64,000 bases of DNA from an uncultured Coriobacteriaceae bacterium (GCA_902801175.1 CADCHF010000002.1:43335-107334), one strand, 5' to 3'; counted from the first letter of the stretch, positions 34,232-42,663 are shown. Notes: a model not told the origin generated them from the sequence alone. Program-made: numbers and translations.

Positions 34232-35452
34232 CTATTCCAACCGCTGTAGGTAAGTCAGGTCATCAGTCGACCCCGTAAGGGCACAGTTGATGTCGGCAAT
34301 AATCTGCCCCGAAGCCATCATCTGTTGGTACATGTTCTGCTCAGTTACCCACACATCGCCCGTACCCACCGCTTTGAAGTCGTCTAGCAGGGGGTTCTTG
34401 GCAACCAATGCATCAAGTGAGTCCACGCTGTCGTCAATGGAACCGTTGTAGATGATCACATCGGCGTCCTTGGCCATGGCATAGAACTGCTCCATCTGAA
34501 GGGTCACGCTGCTCGAACCCACTGTTGCCTCGTCGAGCTCGCTAAAGGCCGAGACTCCACCCGCCTGCTCGATCATCTTGGTGACGTAGTCGCCAGGACG
34601 GCGCACAACGGCAGCTCCGTTGCTGTTGAGGTAGAAGAACGCGACCGTCTTGCCTGTCATCGACTTCTTAACACCCTCGGCCTCGCTCACCTGCTCCTCA
34701 AGGCGCTCGAGGGCCAGCTCATCCTTGCCAAGGAGCGCCCCAAAGAAGCGCACCCACTCACAGCGCGCCAGCGGCTCGCTCTCATAGCTCGAAAGCTCGA
34801 CCACAACGGGTATGCCCAGCTCAATGAGCTTCTCGCGCACTTCGGGCGTATGGTTGATCATGGTGTTCTCAACGGCAAGGCGCACCCCACGCGAAAGGAG
34901 CAGCTCGTAGTCGGGGGCGCGGTACTTGCCCCCATAGACGATATCGCCGGCGTCCATTGCCGCACGTGCGGAGGGCAGGTACCAGTCATCGCGCTCGACG
35001 CCCGAGACCGAGATGCAATCCAGCGCGTCGAGAGCGTCAAAGAGACACATCGTGTCGCTCGCCACGAGGTAGACATCACCAACAGGCCGCTCGATCACCA
35101 TGATGTCGCTCGCAAGGCCCTCTGGAGCCTTGCGACCAAGCGGAACGAAAAGATAGCGCTGACCGTCGCGAAGGCATGCGAGCTGATAGCCGCCCTCAAA
35201 GTAATCGATGGTGAAACAGCGCGCATAACGCAGCTCCATGCTGCCCACGTGCTCCAGCTCACAGCCAAGATCGGTATTGCGAAAGTCCTCAACGAGCGTC
35301 GTACCAGTGCCTTCTTGTGCCACGGTGTCAGCGGCGGTCTCAGTCGACTGCCGCTCGCCACCAGAGGGCGATGCCGGCGCGCAGCCCAGCCCTACCAGAG
35401 CCAGGCTGCACGCCAAGAGGCACGTAATCTGTCTATACAAACGTGAGCTCAC
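34232..35452 (-). CDS. ABC transporter substrate-binding lipoprotein
   Basis: This 406-residue lipoprotein has a signal peptide with lipobox LVGLGC and a class III-type binding fold (about residues 60-400). GVERDDWYLPSARAAMDAGDIVYGGKYRAPDYELLLS and an IIYNGSIDDSVDSLDAL region are the conserved parts. Start is GTG at 35450-35452, only 12 bases after the preceding gene's stop and with no strong site, so it may be translationally coupled. It probably binds a corrinoid outside the cell and delivers it to the permease, but the ligand is inferred only from the operon. Confidence 0.85.
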   Translation of the reverse strand: MSSRLYRQITCLLACSLALVGLGCAPASPSGGERQSTETAADTVAQEGTGTTLVEDFRNTDLGCELEHVGSMELRYARCFTIDYFEGGYQLACLRDGQRYLFVPLGRKAPEGLASDIMVIERPVGDVYLVASDTMCLFDALDALDCISVSGVERDDWYLPSARAAMDAGDIVYGGKYRAPDYELLLSRGVRLAVENTMINHTPEVREKLIELGIPVVVELSSYESEPLARCEWVRFFGALLGKDELALERLEEQVSEAEGVKKSMTGKTVAFFYLNSNGAAVVRRPGDYVTKMIEQAGGVSAFSELDEATVGSSSVTLQMEQFYAMAKDADVIIYNGSIDDSVDSLDALVAKNPLLDDFKAVGTGDVWVTEQNMYQQMMASGQIIADINCALTGSTDDLTYLQRLE

Positions 35453-35464
35453 GGCTACGAGGTC

Positions 35465-35962
35465 TTATGCCGCATCGGCGAGGGCATCGCCCTCTGGCGC
35501 GTGAAAGATGATGGTGTGGTCATACCACGTGTCGCGCCGCTGGCCATATGCGGCAATTGGGAGCTCCTCGTCCAACGCCTCGACCGGGATGTCAAAGGTG
35601 TACTTGCCCTCGTCGTTGAGGTGATAGTCATAGATGGCGTCATCCGAAGCCGAGGCAGCCTCCTCCGCCGTGCCAAAGTAAAGACGAGAGAATCCTTCGC
35701 CCGGCAGGACCAACGTGGCGGTGTAGGCACCATCGGCAACGGTAAGCGTGCAGGAATCGGAGCGGAACATGCTCGAGTCAGTCTCGACCGCGATATCGTA
35801 GGATCCGTCAGCTAGAGCGGCCACAGACTCCTGGGCCACAACCTCCTGCTGGTCATCCGCCTGCTCGGCAGGCGCGGCGCTTCCACAGCCCGTAACAAAG
35901 CTCACAAGACCAAGGCTCATTGCAAAGGCAACAAACAACGGCGCCTTTCTTGTGCGTTTCAT
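35465..35962 (-). CDS. Small lipoprotein, family shared with the protein at 18874-19389
   Basis: This 165-residue lipoprotein has lipobox FVTGC and AGGAGG before the ATG at 35960-35962. The mature domain has ADGSYDIAVET, CTLTVADGAYTATLVL, YTFDIPVEALDEELPI and DHTIIFHAPEG. These line up in order with the secreted protein at the far end of the locus. It sits between exported cbiK and the importer binding protein, which suggests a role in extracellular capture or hand-over of a tetrapyrrole or cobalt. No characterised homologue is recalled. Confidence 0.78.
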   Translation of the reverse strand: MKRTRKAPLFVAFAMSLGLVSFVTGCGSAAPAEQADDQQEVVAQESVAALADGSYDIAVETDSSMFRSDSCTLTVADGAYTATLVLPGEGFSRLYFGTAEEAASASDDAIYDYHLNDEGKYTFDIPVEALDEELPIAAYGQRRDTWYDHTIIFHAPEGDALADAA

Positions 35963-36021
35963 AGTCTTCCTCCTGAAGATGGCGGAGGGCAAAGACGGTT
36001 TGCCCGCCGCGCCGCTCGTGT

Positions 36022-36927
36022 TTACAGGCTGTCGATGGCATCCTGGACGTGACTCACGTAGATGTCGTCGATGGTGTCGAGCTGACCAAGGCCCTCAATC
36101 ACGCACTGGACCTCAAAGCCAGCGTCCTGCATGACCGAGATGAGCGACTCGGGATCCTCTGGATCGGCCATGTCGTTGTTGGCGTGATCTCCGGCAACGA
36201 CCATGAACGGACGCAGGATGACCTTCTTAAAGCCGGCGTCCTTGACGGCCTTGACCGTGTCATCAAAATTGGGCGTAGCTTCGACGGTGGTAATGAAGTA
36301 GTTGTTGTAGCCGAGGTCCACAAAGACCTTTTGCATGGTCTCGTAGATGCTGTTCGAGTCGGCCTCGGTGCCATGGCCCATCAGGCAGATTGCGGTGTCA
36401 TCATCCTCGTAGCGCTCCATCGAGCTCTTGAGGGCCTCGGCGACGGCCTTCTGATCGTCCTCGGACGAGAGCAGCGTCTTTCCCAGGGCCACCTTCTCAA
36501 ACTGACCCTCATACTCTGCCAGGGCGTTCTTGACGTCGGTGTACTCAAAGCCATCCATAAGGTGCGTCGGCTGGACAATGAGCTCCTTCACGCCGTCAGC
36601 CACGATCTTGTCCATGGCCTCCTCAAAGTTGTCAATGTGACGCCCGGTGTCAGACTCCACGTGATCGATGATGATCTGAGAGGTGAAGGCGCGACGGACG
36701 TCGTAATCGGGGAAGGCCTCACGAATGTCCGACTCAATGGCGCCAATGGTGCAGTGGCGGCTTGTGGGGAAGCTGGTGCCAAAGCTGGTAACGAGAATGA
36801 CAGGCTTGATCGGACGGGCCTCCTCGGCGGGAGCGGCCGCATTGCTGGCGCAGGACGCAAGACTGCCCAGAGCGAGTGCGGCTGCGGTGCCTACAAAGCC
36901 CCGACGTGTAAAGGATTTGCTGTTCAT
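36022..36927 (-). CDS. cbiK: Sirohydrochlorin cobaltochelatase with export signal
   Basis: This 301-residue protein is CbiK, which inserts Co2+ into sirohydrochlorin, the first committed step of the anaerobic B12 route. It has VTSFGTSFPTSR, LIVQPTHLMDGFEY, LMGHGTEADSN with catalytic His185 and MVVAGDHANND with His248; the 63-residue spacing matches that of Salmonella CbiK. Unusually it begins with a Tat-like signal and lipobox (FTRRGFVGTAAALALG, LASC), so it should be exported and lipid-anchored. Periplasmic CbiK forms are known in Desulfovibrio. First gene of the operon; its ribosome binding site is inside a riboswitch-controlled hairpin. Confidence 0.9.
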   Translation of the reverse strand: MNSKSFTRRGFVGTAAALALGSLASCASNAAAPAEEARPIKPVILVTSFGTSFPTSRHCTIGAIESDIREAFPDYDVRRAFTSQIIIDHVESDTGRHIDNFEEAMDKIVADGVKELIVQPTHLMDGFEYTDVKNALAEYEGQFEKVALGKTLLSSEDDQKAVAEALKSSMERYEDDDTAICLMGHGTEADSNSIYETMQKVFVDLGYNNYFITTVEATPNFDDTVKAVKDAGFKKVILRPFMVVAGDHANNDMADPEDPESLISVMQDAGFEVQCVIEGLGQLDTIDDIYVSHVQDAIDSL

Positions 36928-36931
36928 GATT

Positions 36932-36968
36932 CCTACCCTTCTGGCCATACGGCCAACGTGAGGGTAGG
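36932..36968 (-). promoter_or_regulatory. Ribosome-binding-site sequestering hairpin of cbiK
   Basis: The stem CCTACCCT (36932-36939 on the plus strand) pairs with AGGGTAGG (36961-36968). An inner GGCC/GGCC stem lies in the loop. On the transcript the 3' arm is AGGGTAGG, which is the Shine-Dalgarno of cbiK four to five bases before its ATG. This is the expected expression platform of a translation-controlling riboswitch. Confidence 0.75.
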
Positions 36969-36974
36969 CAAGGA

Positions 36975-37118
36975 TAGGTGGCGTCGCGCCACCAACAGAG
37001 CCGCTCCCAGCTACATGCAGCAGCTGGCGGGCTATGCGCCTAAGTACAGCGACGGCTGATCCGGAGTTGAACCGGAATCCTTTTAGCGAGGCTTTGCAGC
37101 TCGATGACCGTACCCTCG
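36975..37118 (-). promoter_or_regulatory. Cobalamin riboswitch (compact)
   Basis: On the minus strand the leader contains the conserved cobalamin aptamer core: AAAAGG, then TCCGG-loop-CCGGA (37055-37077) and a GCTGTA segment that fits the ACTGTA core, with further stems on both sides. A short stem GGTGGCG/CGCCACC (36977-36993) separates the core from the sequestering hairpin. The peripheral P7-P10 arms of the long B12 class appear short or missing. It lies directly upstream of exported cbiK and so controls the 17-gene B12 synthesis and uptake operon. No U-tract terminator is present, which supports translational control. Confidence 0.85.
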
Positions 37119-37136
37119 GTTGTTATGATGCTCCCC

Positions 37137-37142
37137 ATAATA
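37137..37142 (-). promoter_or_regulatory. -10 element of the cobalamin operon promoter
   Basis: TATTAT on the minus strand lies about 20 bases before the start of the aptamer, placing transcription start near 37130. TTGTAG is found 19 bases upstream as a weak -35. Confidence 0.5.
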
Positions 37143-37227
37143 GCAGGTCTCACCCACATACCTACAAGCGTCACAAGCGGTACGCCTTGCATTGAGCCAC
37201 ACGGCGAAGGATTTGCTGTACCTAGGC

Positions 37228-37257
37228 AAAACGACCCGAGCGTGAAGCCCGGGTCGT
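37228..37257 (-). terminator. Terminator of lgt
   Basis: The stem ACGACCCG (37231-37238) pairs with CGGGTCGT (37250-37257), with TTTT following on the minus strand, immediately after the lgt stop. Confidence 0.88.
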
Positions 37258-37259
37258 CT

Positions 37260-38075
37260 CTAATGCTGTTCTATGTTGCGCCGTTGTGACACTATGAGCA
37301 TTGCCAAACCCACGAGGAACAGTGGCACGCTCAGCACCTGACCCATCGTGAGCCAACCCCATGCGAGGTATCCCATCTGCGCGTCAGGCAGCCTCACGAA
37401 CTCAATCAAGAATCGAAAGACGCCGTAGAGAGTGAGGAAGGTCCCCACAAAGGTGCCCTGCGGGCGCGCCGGGCGCTTGAGGCTGAGCGCGTACAGGATG
37501 CAGAACATGACCAGACCCTCGAGCAGAGCCTCGTAAAGCTGCGAGGGATGGCGAAACACCGCGCCACCACCTGTGTCGTCAAACATCACGCCCCAAGGCA
37601 GGCTCGTCTCCTTGCCCCAGAGCTCACCGTTGACAAAGTTGGCGCAGCGCCCAAAGAAGATGCCGATGGGCGCGCCAATGGCAATGAGGTCTGCCACGGT
37701 CGCAAACGACGGTCCGCCAAGCGAACGATTGGCCAGATAGACACCGACAACCGCCCCAATGAGCCCACCATGAAAGCTCATGCCACCCTCGTTTAGCATG
37801 ACAATTGAGAGCGGATGCGCAAGATAGTACCCCTTGCCATAGAAGAGCACGTACCCAAGGCGCCCACCGACGATCACACCACATGCCAGGCCGGTGATGA
37901 TTGTGACGATGTCATCGGCTGTGAGGTTGATGCGCCAGCGCCTTGAGACCCGCGCCATGACGATGCCGGCGCAGAAAAAGCCACATAAATAGGCGAGCCC
38001 ATACCAACGAATGGCAAGTGGGCCCACCTGCAAGGCAATGGGATCAAGCTGGTGATACAGCTCGTTGAGCCACAT
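37260..38075 (-). CDS. lgt: Prolipoprotein diacylglyceryl transferase
   Basis: This 271-residue membrane enzyme transfers diacylglycerol to the lipobox Cys of prelipoproteins. It has RWYGLAYLCGFF near the N-terminus, GGRLGYVLFYG, GGMSFHGGLIGAVVGVY (with the conserved HGG), FGRCANFVNGELWGKET and RHPSQLYEALLEGL. Seven transmembrane segments are evident. It matures the many lipoproteins seen in this window. It lies four bases after the NifU-like gene. Confidence 0.95.
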   Translation of the reverse strand: MWLNELYHQLDPIALQVGPLAIRWYGLAYLCGFFCAGIVMARVSRRWRINLTADDIVTIITGLACGVIVGGRLGYVLFYGKGYYLAHPLSIVMLNEGGMSFHGGLIGAVVGVYLANRSLGGPSFATVADLIAIGAPIGIFFGRCANFVNGELWGKETSLPWGVMFDDTGGGAVFRHPSQLYEALLEGLVMFCILYALSLKRPARPQGTFVGTFLTLYGVFRFLIEFVRLPDAQMGYLAWGWLTMGQVLSVPLFLVGLAMLIVSQRRNIEQH

Positions 38076-38079
38076 GGCT

Positions 38080-38334
38080 CTACCAGGCCATGGCCGGCTG
38101 AACCTTGGTCACGCCAGGCACATGTTCCATGAGGATGCGCTCGATGCCCTCGCTCATGTCAAAGCTCGACAGCGGGCAGCCGGCGCAGGCGCCTTGCATC
38201 TCGAGGGTAACCACACCATTCTCGTCGCAGTTGATGAGGGCAACGTCGCCGCCGTCGGCCTGCAGGCTCTGACGGATGACGTTGATGGTGGACTCGAGCA
38301 GCTCCATGTTAACCGGGGTCTTGGCCTCTGCCAT
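38080..38334 (-). CDS. NifU C-terminal-domain Fe-S scaffold protein
   Basis: This 84-residue protein is a stand-alone NifU C-terminal domain: VIRQSLQADGGDVALIN, then VTLEMQGACAGCPLSSFDM with the CxxC cluster ligands. Such proteins hold and deliver Fe-S clusters. The ATG at 38332-38334 follows AAGGAGG; six upstream codons in frame are not supported. It is probably cotranscribed with lgt. Confidence 0.92.
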   Translation of the reverse strand: MAEAKTPVNMELLESTINVIRQSLQADGGDVALINCDENGVVTLEMQGACAGCPLSSFDMSEGIERILMEHVPGVTKVQPAMAW

Positions 38335-38519
38335 GGTTGGTTCCTCCTTCAATATGCCGTCTTTGGACGGCCAAAATAGTCAGATGTGGGTCATGATACC
38401 CATTGGGCGCGCCCTGTTGCACGAGAGACGAGAAAACCCATACGCCAGCTAGGATTTTGCATCTGAGCCTCTTGGATGCATGCCCGAGCGGCTTGAAGCC
38501 CTCGTGTACGCCTTGCCCG

Positions 38520-41003
38520 CTACTCTATCGGACGGTGCAGGTGGCCTGCCGTATGACCGGGCAGGCGCTCTGGCGCCGGACGCCCCTCGCGAGCCGCATC
38601 GAGCGCTTCGCGCAGACGCTCGACCGCACGAGAGACCTCCTGCGGCTCAAGAAGCGAGCCGTCCACCAGGAACCGGGAGATGCCACCCGCCACAAGCTCT
38701 TCGAGCTCGGGAGCGGCATCGAGCGGCTGCGCCGCATAGACACGGCTCCTGCCATGGAGGTCGGTGCGCACTGGGTAGCGCTTGCCCTTGTCGTCCTCGA
38801 GAAGCACGTCCTCGCGGCGAATCTCGCAGCGGGCACAATCGTGCACACAACGACCGGCAACCTGCAACACGCAGTGCTCGGTAGTCATCGCGCGGGCCCT
38901 TCCGTAGGCCACAACGCCCACGGGAACGGGAGATGCCTGGGCAATGCACGCGCCTTCGCTCGCCGTGAGCTCTCCCGAGAGCCACACGGCAGAGGCACCG
39001 GCCTTGACCAGCAGCGCAAGCGCCGACAGGTTGTGCACCGGGATACACGGCCTGACCTCAGCGATCGCTCCCCTCGAGGCCGCAAGGGCAAGCTGGGAGA
39101 CGTTACCCACGGCAACCGGCTTACTAGGCTTGATCGTAGGATCCTGCCAGGCATGGTCGGGCTCACGCGCTACCTCGCTCAACCAGGCGATTGGCTCAAT
39201 GTCGCCCCAGTTGCCTGCGGCAATGGCGTCGGGCGTGGCGTAGATGCGGCTTGCGCCGGCATCTCTTGCTGCCTTGGCAGCCTGCGGGCTCGTGACCAGC
39301 GCGCAGATCTCGACCTGGCGCGACTCGTCCTGCAAAGCGGGCATCCGCCTCTTGAGGTCTCGGGCAATGACGATGTCCGAGGGGCTGCGTCCAAGCTCAC
39401 GCTGGTCGTAGGGCCCAAGTATCTTTGCGGCCAGCGCCTTGCAGGCAGCCGAGCGCACCTTGTGCACATCAGAGAACCGTAGGCCACAGCCGTCGTCCAG
39501 CTCTATGTTGTAATTGCGTGCAACAAACGCCGACCCTCCCAGACGGCCGGCGTGCTCCACAAGGTCCTCCTCTGTGACAGCACGCGAACGAGCAGCCTCA
39601 ACGACCTGTCCTGTGGCAGAGGCCGTGGCCGTACCATCAGTGCAGGCGAGCTCCACCACCAGCGGCTCGCCGAGCCTGGCCACCACGTGCACGTCAACCT
39701 CTCGACGGCGCGGGACGTCAGAGCTGCTCACACGAGCCGCCTCGTCCATGGCAGACTGCGACCGAATGACCCTTGTTGGGCACCCAACCGGCATGGGACG
39801 CGCCGTGCGGCAGGTGATGGTCTCGCCAGCGGCGGCGTCTGCGGCCGCATGGCCCGTCAAGAACTGCGACGGGTCGTCCACCGGCCTAAACTCCAGCAGG
39901 TCGCCCTTGCCGACCGGCTCATGCAGCAGCACGTCCACCTCGGCCAGGCTCACCTTGCGCGTGCGCTCGCGCCCGCCGTTGGTGCCGCCCCGCCATACGC
40001 GAGAGGTGCCCAGGTCGCGCGAGGCTACCACCTCGCCTACGAGCTCGCCACGGTTATTGGACCGCTCGTAGCTCATCATCTCGTTGCCCGAGCGGCCATC
40101 CAAGTAGGCGCTCGTAAAGTCACGGTTGAAGGCACGGCGCAGAAGCCGGTCGCGTTCCGCCACGGTGAGCGAGGCTTCCTTGCCCTCCAGCTCGTCGATG
40201 GCGCTGCGATAGGCACGCACGACCGCATGCACATAGTCGGCACCCTTAAGACGCCCCTCGATCTTGAGCGACGAGAGACCCGCCGCCCTCATCTCGTCCA
40301 GGCGCTCTATGGTCCTAAAGTCCTTGGGGCAAAGAGGCCTGCCGGCACCACCCTTGACCAGGTGGTTCCCCTCAGCGTCAACCAGCTCGTAGGGAAGCCT
40401 GCAGGGCTGTGCGCACGCCCCACGGTTTGCCGAGCGGCCGCCACCAAGCGAGCTCATCTGGCACACGCCCGAATAGCAGAAGCAGAGCGCGCCATGGCCA
40501 AAGCCCTCAAGCTCGACCCCCTCCTGGGCGATACGTGCAATCTCGGGAAGTGAGAGCTCGCGTGAGAGCGTCACGCGGCTGGACCCCAGCAGGTCGCGGC
40601 ACCATGCCACGCCACGTGCGTCGTGAACGTTTGCCTGTGTGGACACATGGATCTCAATCTCGGGCCAGCGCCTGTGCACCTCGTCGTGCAGGCCCCAGTC
40701 CTGAATGATGAAGGCGTCGGCCCCCAAGAGCCATGCCCTGCGCACCAGAGCCAAGGCACGGGCCATCTCGTCGTCTTTGACCACCACGTTGGTCGTCACA
40801 TACACGCGAGAGCCAGCCAGGTGGGCACGACGGCAAGCTGCGGCAAAGGACTCGTCGTCAAAGCTCGTTGCCCCTCGACGCGCGTTAAAGTGATGCCCCA
40901 ACCCCAGGAACATGGCGTCGGCACCAGCGGCAATGGCGGCATTGAGCTGCTCCGGACCACCTGCCGGAGCCAGAAGCTCGAGCTTTTGCGCCTTTGTCTG
41001 CAC
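38520..41003 (-). CDS. U32 family peptidase (RlhA/YhbU-like) with DUF3656
   Basis: This protein of about 827 residues begins KLELLAPAGGPEQLNAAIAAGADAMFLG and has the U32 signature (ELEGFGHGALCFCYSGVCQMSSLGGGRSANRG, with clustered Cys) and KIEGRLKGADYVHAVVRAYR. The middle and C-terminal parts match the DUF3656 and second U32-like regions of long U32 members, with further Cys near the C-terminus (CVHDCARCEIRRED). Members include collagenase-like proteins and the RlhA factor that hydroxylates 23S rRNA C2501; an Fe-S role is likely. The start is GTG at 41001-41003 after GGGGGG. Confidence 0.88.
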   Translation of the reverse strand: MQTKAQKLELLAPAGGPEQLNAAIAAGADAMFLGLGHHFNARRGATSFDDESFAAACRRAHLAGSRVYVTTNVVVKDDEMARALALVRRAWLLGADAFIIQDWGLHDEVHRRWPEIEIHVSTQANVHDARGVAWCRDLLGSSRVTLSRELSLPEIARIAQEGVELEGFGHGALCFCYSGVCQMSSLGGGRSANRGACAQPCRLPYELVDAEGNHLVKGGAGRPLCPKDFRTIERLDEMRAAGLSSLKIEGRLKGADYVHAVVRAYRSAIDELEGKEASLTVAERDRLLRRAFNRDFTSAYLDGRSGNEMMSYERSNNRGELVGEVVASRDLGTSRVWRGGTNGGRERTRKVSLAEVDVLLHEPVGKGDLLEFRPVDDPSQFLTGHAAADAAAGETITCRTARPMPVGCPTRVIRSQSAMDEAARVSSSDVPRRREVDVHVVARLGEPLVVELACTDGTATASATGQVVEAARSRAVTEEDLVEHAGRLGGSAFVARNYNIELDDGCGLRFSDVHKVRSAACKALAAKILGPYDQRELGRSPSDIVIARDLKRRMPALQDESRQVEICALVTSPQAAKAARDAGASRIYATPDAIAAGNWGDIEPIAWLSEVAREPDHAWQDPTIKPSKPVAVGNVSQLALAASRGAIAEVRPCIPVHNLSALALLVKAGASAVWLSGELTASEGACIAQASPVPVGVVAYGRARAMTTEHCVLQVAGRCVHDCARCEIRREDVLLEDDKGKRYPVRTDLHGRSRVYAAQPLDAAPELEELVAGGISRFLVDGSLLEPQEVSRAVERLREALDAAREGRPAPERLPGHTAGHLHRPIE

Positions 41004-41030
41004 AGCTATCCCCCCGAACAAAGATTGAAG

Positions 41031-41070
41031 CGCTGGGGGCAGGCCCATCCTTGCGGCCCGCCCCCAGCGT
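41031..41070 (-). terminator. Terminator between tyrS and the U32 gene
   Basis: The stem CGCTGGGGGC (41031-41040) pairs with GCCCCCAGCG (41061-41070). On the minus strand it is followed by CTTCAATCTTTGTT. It ends tyrS just before the U32 start. Confidence 0.75.
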
Positions 41071-41095
41071 CACTGCCTCACATAGAGAAACTTAG

Positions 41096-42328
41096 TTACA
41101 CCAGACGCACAAACTTGCGCTTGCCGTGCTGGATAACGGTTCCCGCGACCAGCGCAGATGGGTCGATGTTGTAGGCCTTGGGAGCCACGGCCTCGCCGTT
41201 GATCTTTACGCCGCCACCGTCAATGAAGCGACGGGCCTCGCCCACCGAGCCTGCCAGCTTGGTGTCGGCCATGAGCTTGGCAAGGTAGACCAGGCCCTGG
41301 TCGTTGACCGTGACGTTTGCCACTGCGTACTCGGGGATATCCTCGGGAATCTCGGCGCGCTTGAACTGCGCGTCAAAGGCATCCTGGGCGGCCTGGCCAG
41401 CGCCCTCGCCGTGGTAGAGGTCCACGATGTTGCGAGCCAACTGGCGCTTGCGAGCGTAGGGATCGGCCGTGCCGGCCTTGAACTCGGCCTCGATGGTATC
41501 GATCTCGTCGATGGTGAGGGTCGAGCACAGGCGGAAGTACAGGGGCACGATCTCGTCGGCAATGCTCATGAGCTTGCCAAACATGTCGTTGGGCTCGTCG
41601 GTGAGGCCAACGTAGTTGCCGTAGCTCTTGGACATCTTCTTGTGGCCGTCAAGACCCACCAGCAGCGGCACCGTGAGGGCCACCTGGGGCTCCATGCCCT
41701 CGGCGCGCATGAGGTCGCGGCCGGCGAGCAGGTTAAAGATCTGGTCGTTGCCGCCCATCTCGAGGTCGGCCTTGATGACCACCGAGTCGTAGGCCTGCAG
41801 CACCGGGTAGATGAACTCATGCAGCGCGATGGACTGCTGGTTGCTGTAGCGGTTGTGGAAGTCCTCGCGCTCGAGGATGCGCGCCACGTTGAACTGGCTC
41901 ATGAGGTGCAGCATGCTCTGGAGGTCGAGGGGCTTCAGCCACTCGCCGTTGTGCACGATGGTGGTCTTCTCGGGATCGAGGACCTTCATCGCCTGCTCGA
42001 CATAGGTCTTGGCGTTGGCCTCGACCTGCTCCTCGGTGAGGGGCGGACGGGTGCTGTCGCGACCCGACGGGTCGCCGATCAGCGCGGTGCCGTTGCCAAT
42101 GATGAGGGTCACCTTGTGTCCCAGGTCCTGGAACTGGCGCATCTTGCGCAGGGGCACCGCATGGCCCAGATGCAGGTCGGGGCTCGTGGGATCAACGCCC
42201 AGCTTGATGTTGAGCGGGGTTCCCTTTGCGAGCTTGGCCTTAAGCTCGTCCAGCGGCACGATCTGCATGGTGCCCGATGTAATTACCTTGAGTTGCTCGT
42301 CGACTGGCAGCAATGCTCTGTCCTCCAT
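41096..42328 (-). CDS. tyrS: Tyrosyl-tRNA synthetase
   Basis: This 410-residue class I synthetase has the HIGH-like HLGH motif (VDPTSPDLHLGHAVPLRKM), ELMEMGGNDQ-type tyrosine pocket (LEMGGNDQIFNLLAGRDL) and KMSKSYGNYV, plus a C-terminal S4 RNA-binding domain (GSVGEARRFIDGGGVKINGE). Length is that of the TyrRS-type with an S4 tail. AGGAG lies 10-11 bases before the ATG. Confidence 0.95.
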   Translation of the reverse strand: MEDRALLPVDEQLKVITSGTMQIVPLDELKAKLAKGTPLNIKLGVDPTSPDLHLGHAVPLRKMRQFQDLGHKVTLIIGNGTALIGDPSGRDSTRPPLTEEQVEANAKTYVEQAMKVLDPEKTTIVHNGEWLKPLDLQSMLHLMSQFNVARILEREDFHNRYSNQQSIALHEFIYPVLQAYDSVVIKADLEMGGNDQIFNLLAGRDLMRAEGMEPQVALTVPLLVGLDGHKKMSKSYGNYVGLTDEPNDMFGKLMSIADEIVPLYFRLCSTLTIDEIDTIEAEFKAGTADPYARKRQLARNIVDLYHGEGAGQAAQDAFDAQFKRAEIPEDIPEYAVANVTVNDQGLVYLAKLMADTKLAGSVGEARRFIDGGGVKINGEAVAPKAYNIDPSALVAGTVIQHGKRKFVRLV

Positions 42329-42663
42329 AGGTTTATTGGCTCCTCGCGATCCCCGCCCACGGGGTCGCGCGCACTTCAGGATAGCGCAAGGTCACCAAAC
42401 ATGGGCCGAGGCTCAAAGGCTCACGCTATTTGTTTGGCGCTCCTCCATAACATGACGCATCGCGACCCCACCAGAAAACCAATTGAGCAGTTAGAACGTG
42501 CGGACACACCTCGTGCCGCTTACCTTGCCACGGTTTCTCACCGGAACCGGAAGCCACGTGCCCCCAACCGATGGGCTCTGTGAGGACTCCACGCTCCTGC
42601 CATATGGCGTCGCGCTCATTCGTATAATGTATTACTAACTGTCTCTGACTTGGGAGGAACCGC
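42329..42663. promoter_or_regulatory. tyrS leader and divergent PBP promoter
   Basis: This 335-nt region holds TATAAT at 42623-42628 about 36 bases before the PBP ATG (site GGGAGGA). Because the element is near-palindromic, an overlapping minus-strand promoter for tyrS is likely. The tyrS leader of about 270 nt is GC-rich and structured. It contains pieces that resemble T-box elements (GGTTGG, GTGAGAAACCG, and TGGTGG followed by TCGCGA near the tyrS end), but no convincing Tyr specifier. I list it as a structured leader only. Confidence 0.4.

Noticed and set aside
37020..37118. tRNA-like segment with a T-loop (GGTTCAACTCC) and CTGCAAA resembling a Cys anticodon loop on the minus strand
   Set aside because: The anticodon stem does not pair in register and no acceptor stem forms. 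The same bases fit the cobalamin riboswitch core directly upstream of a B12 gene.
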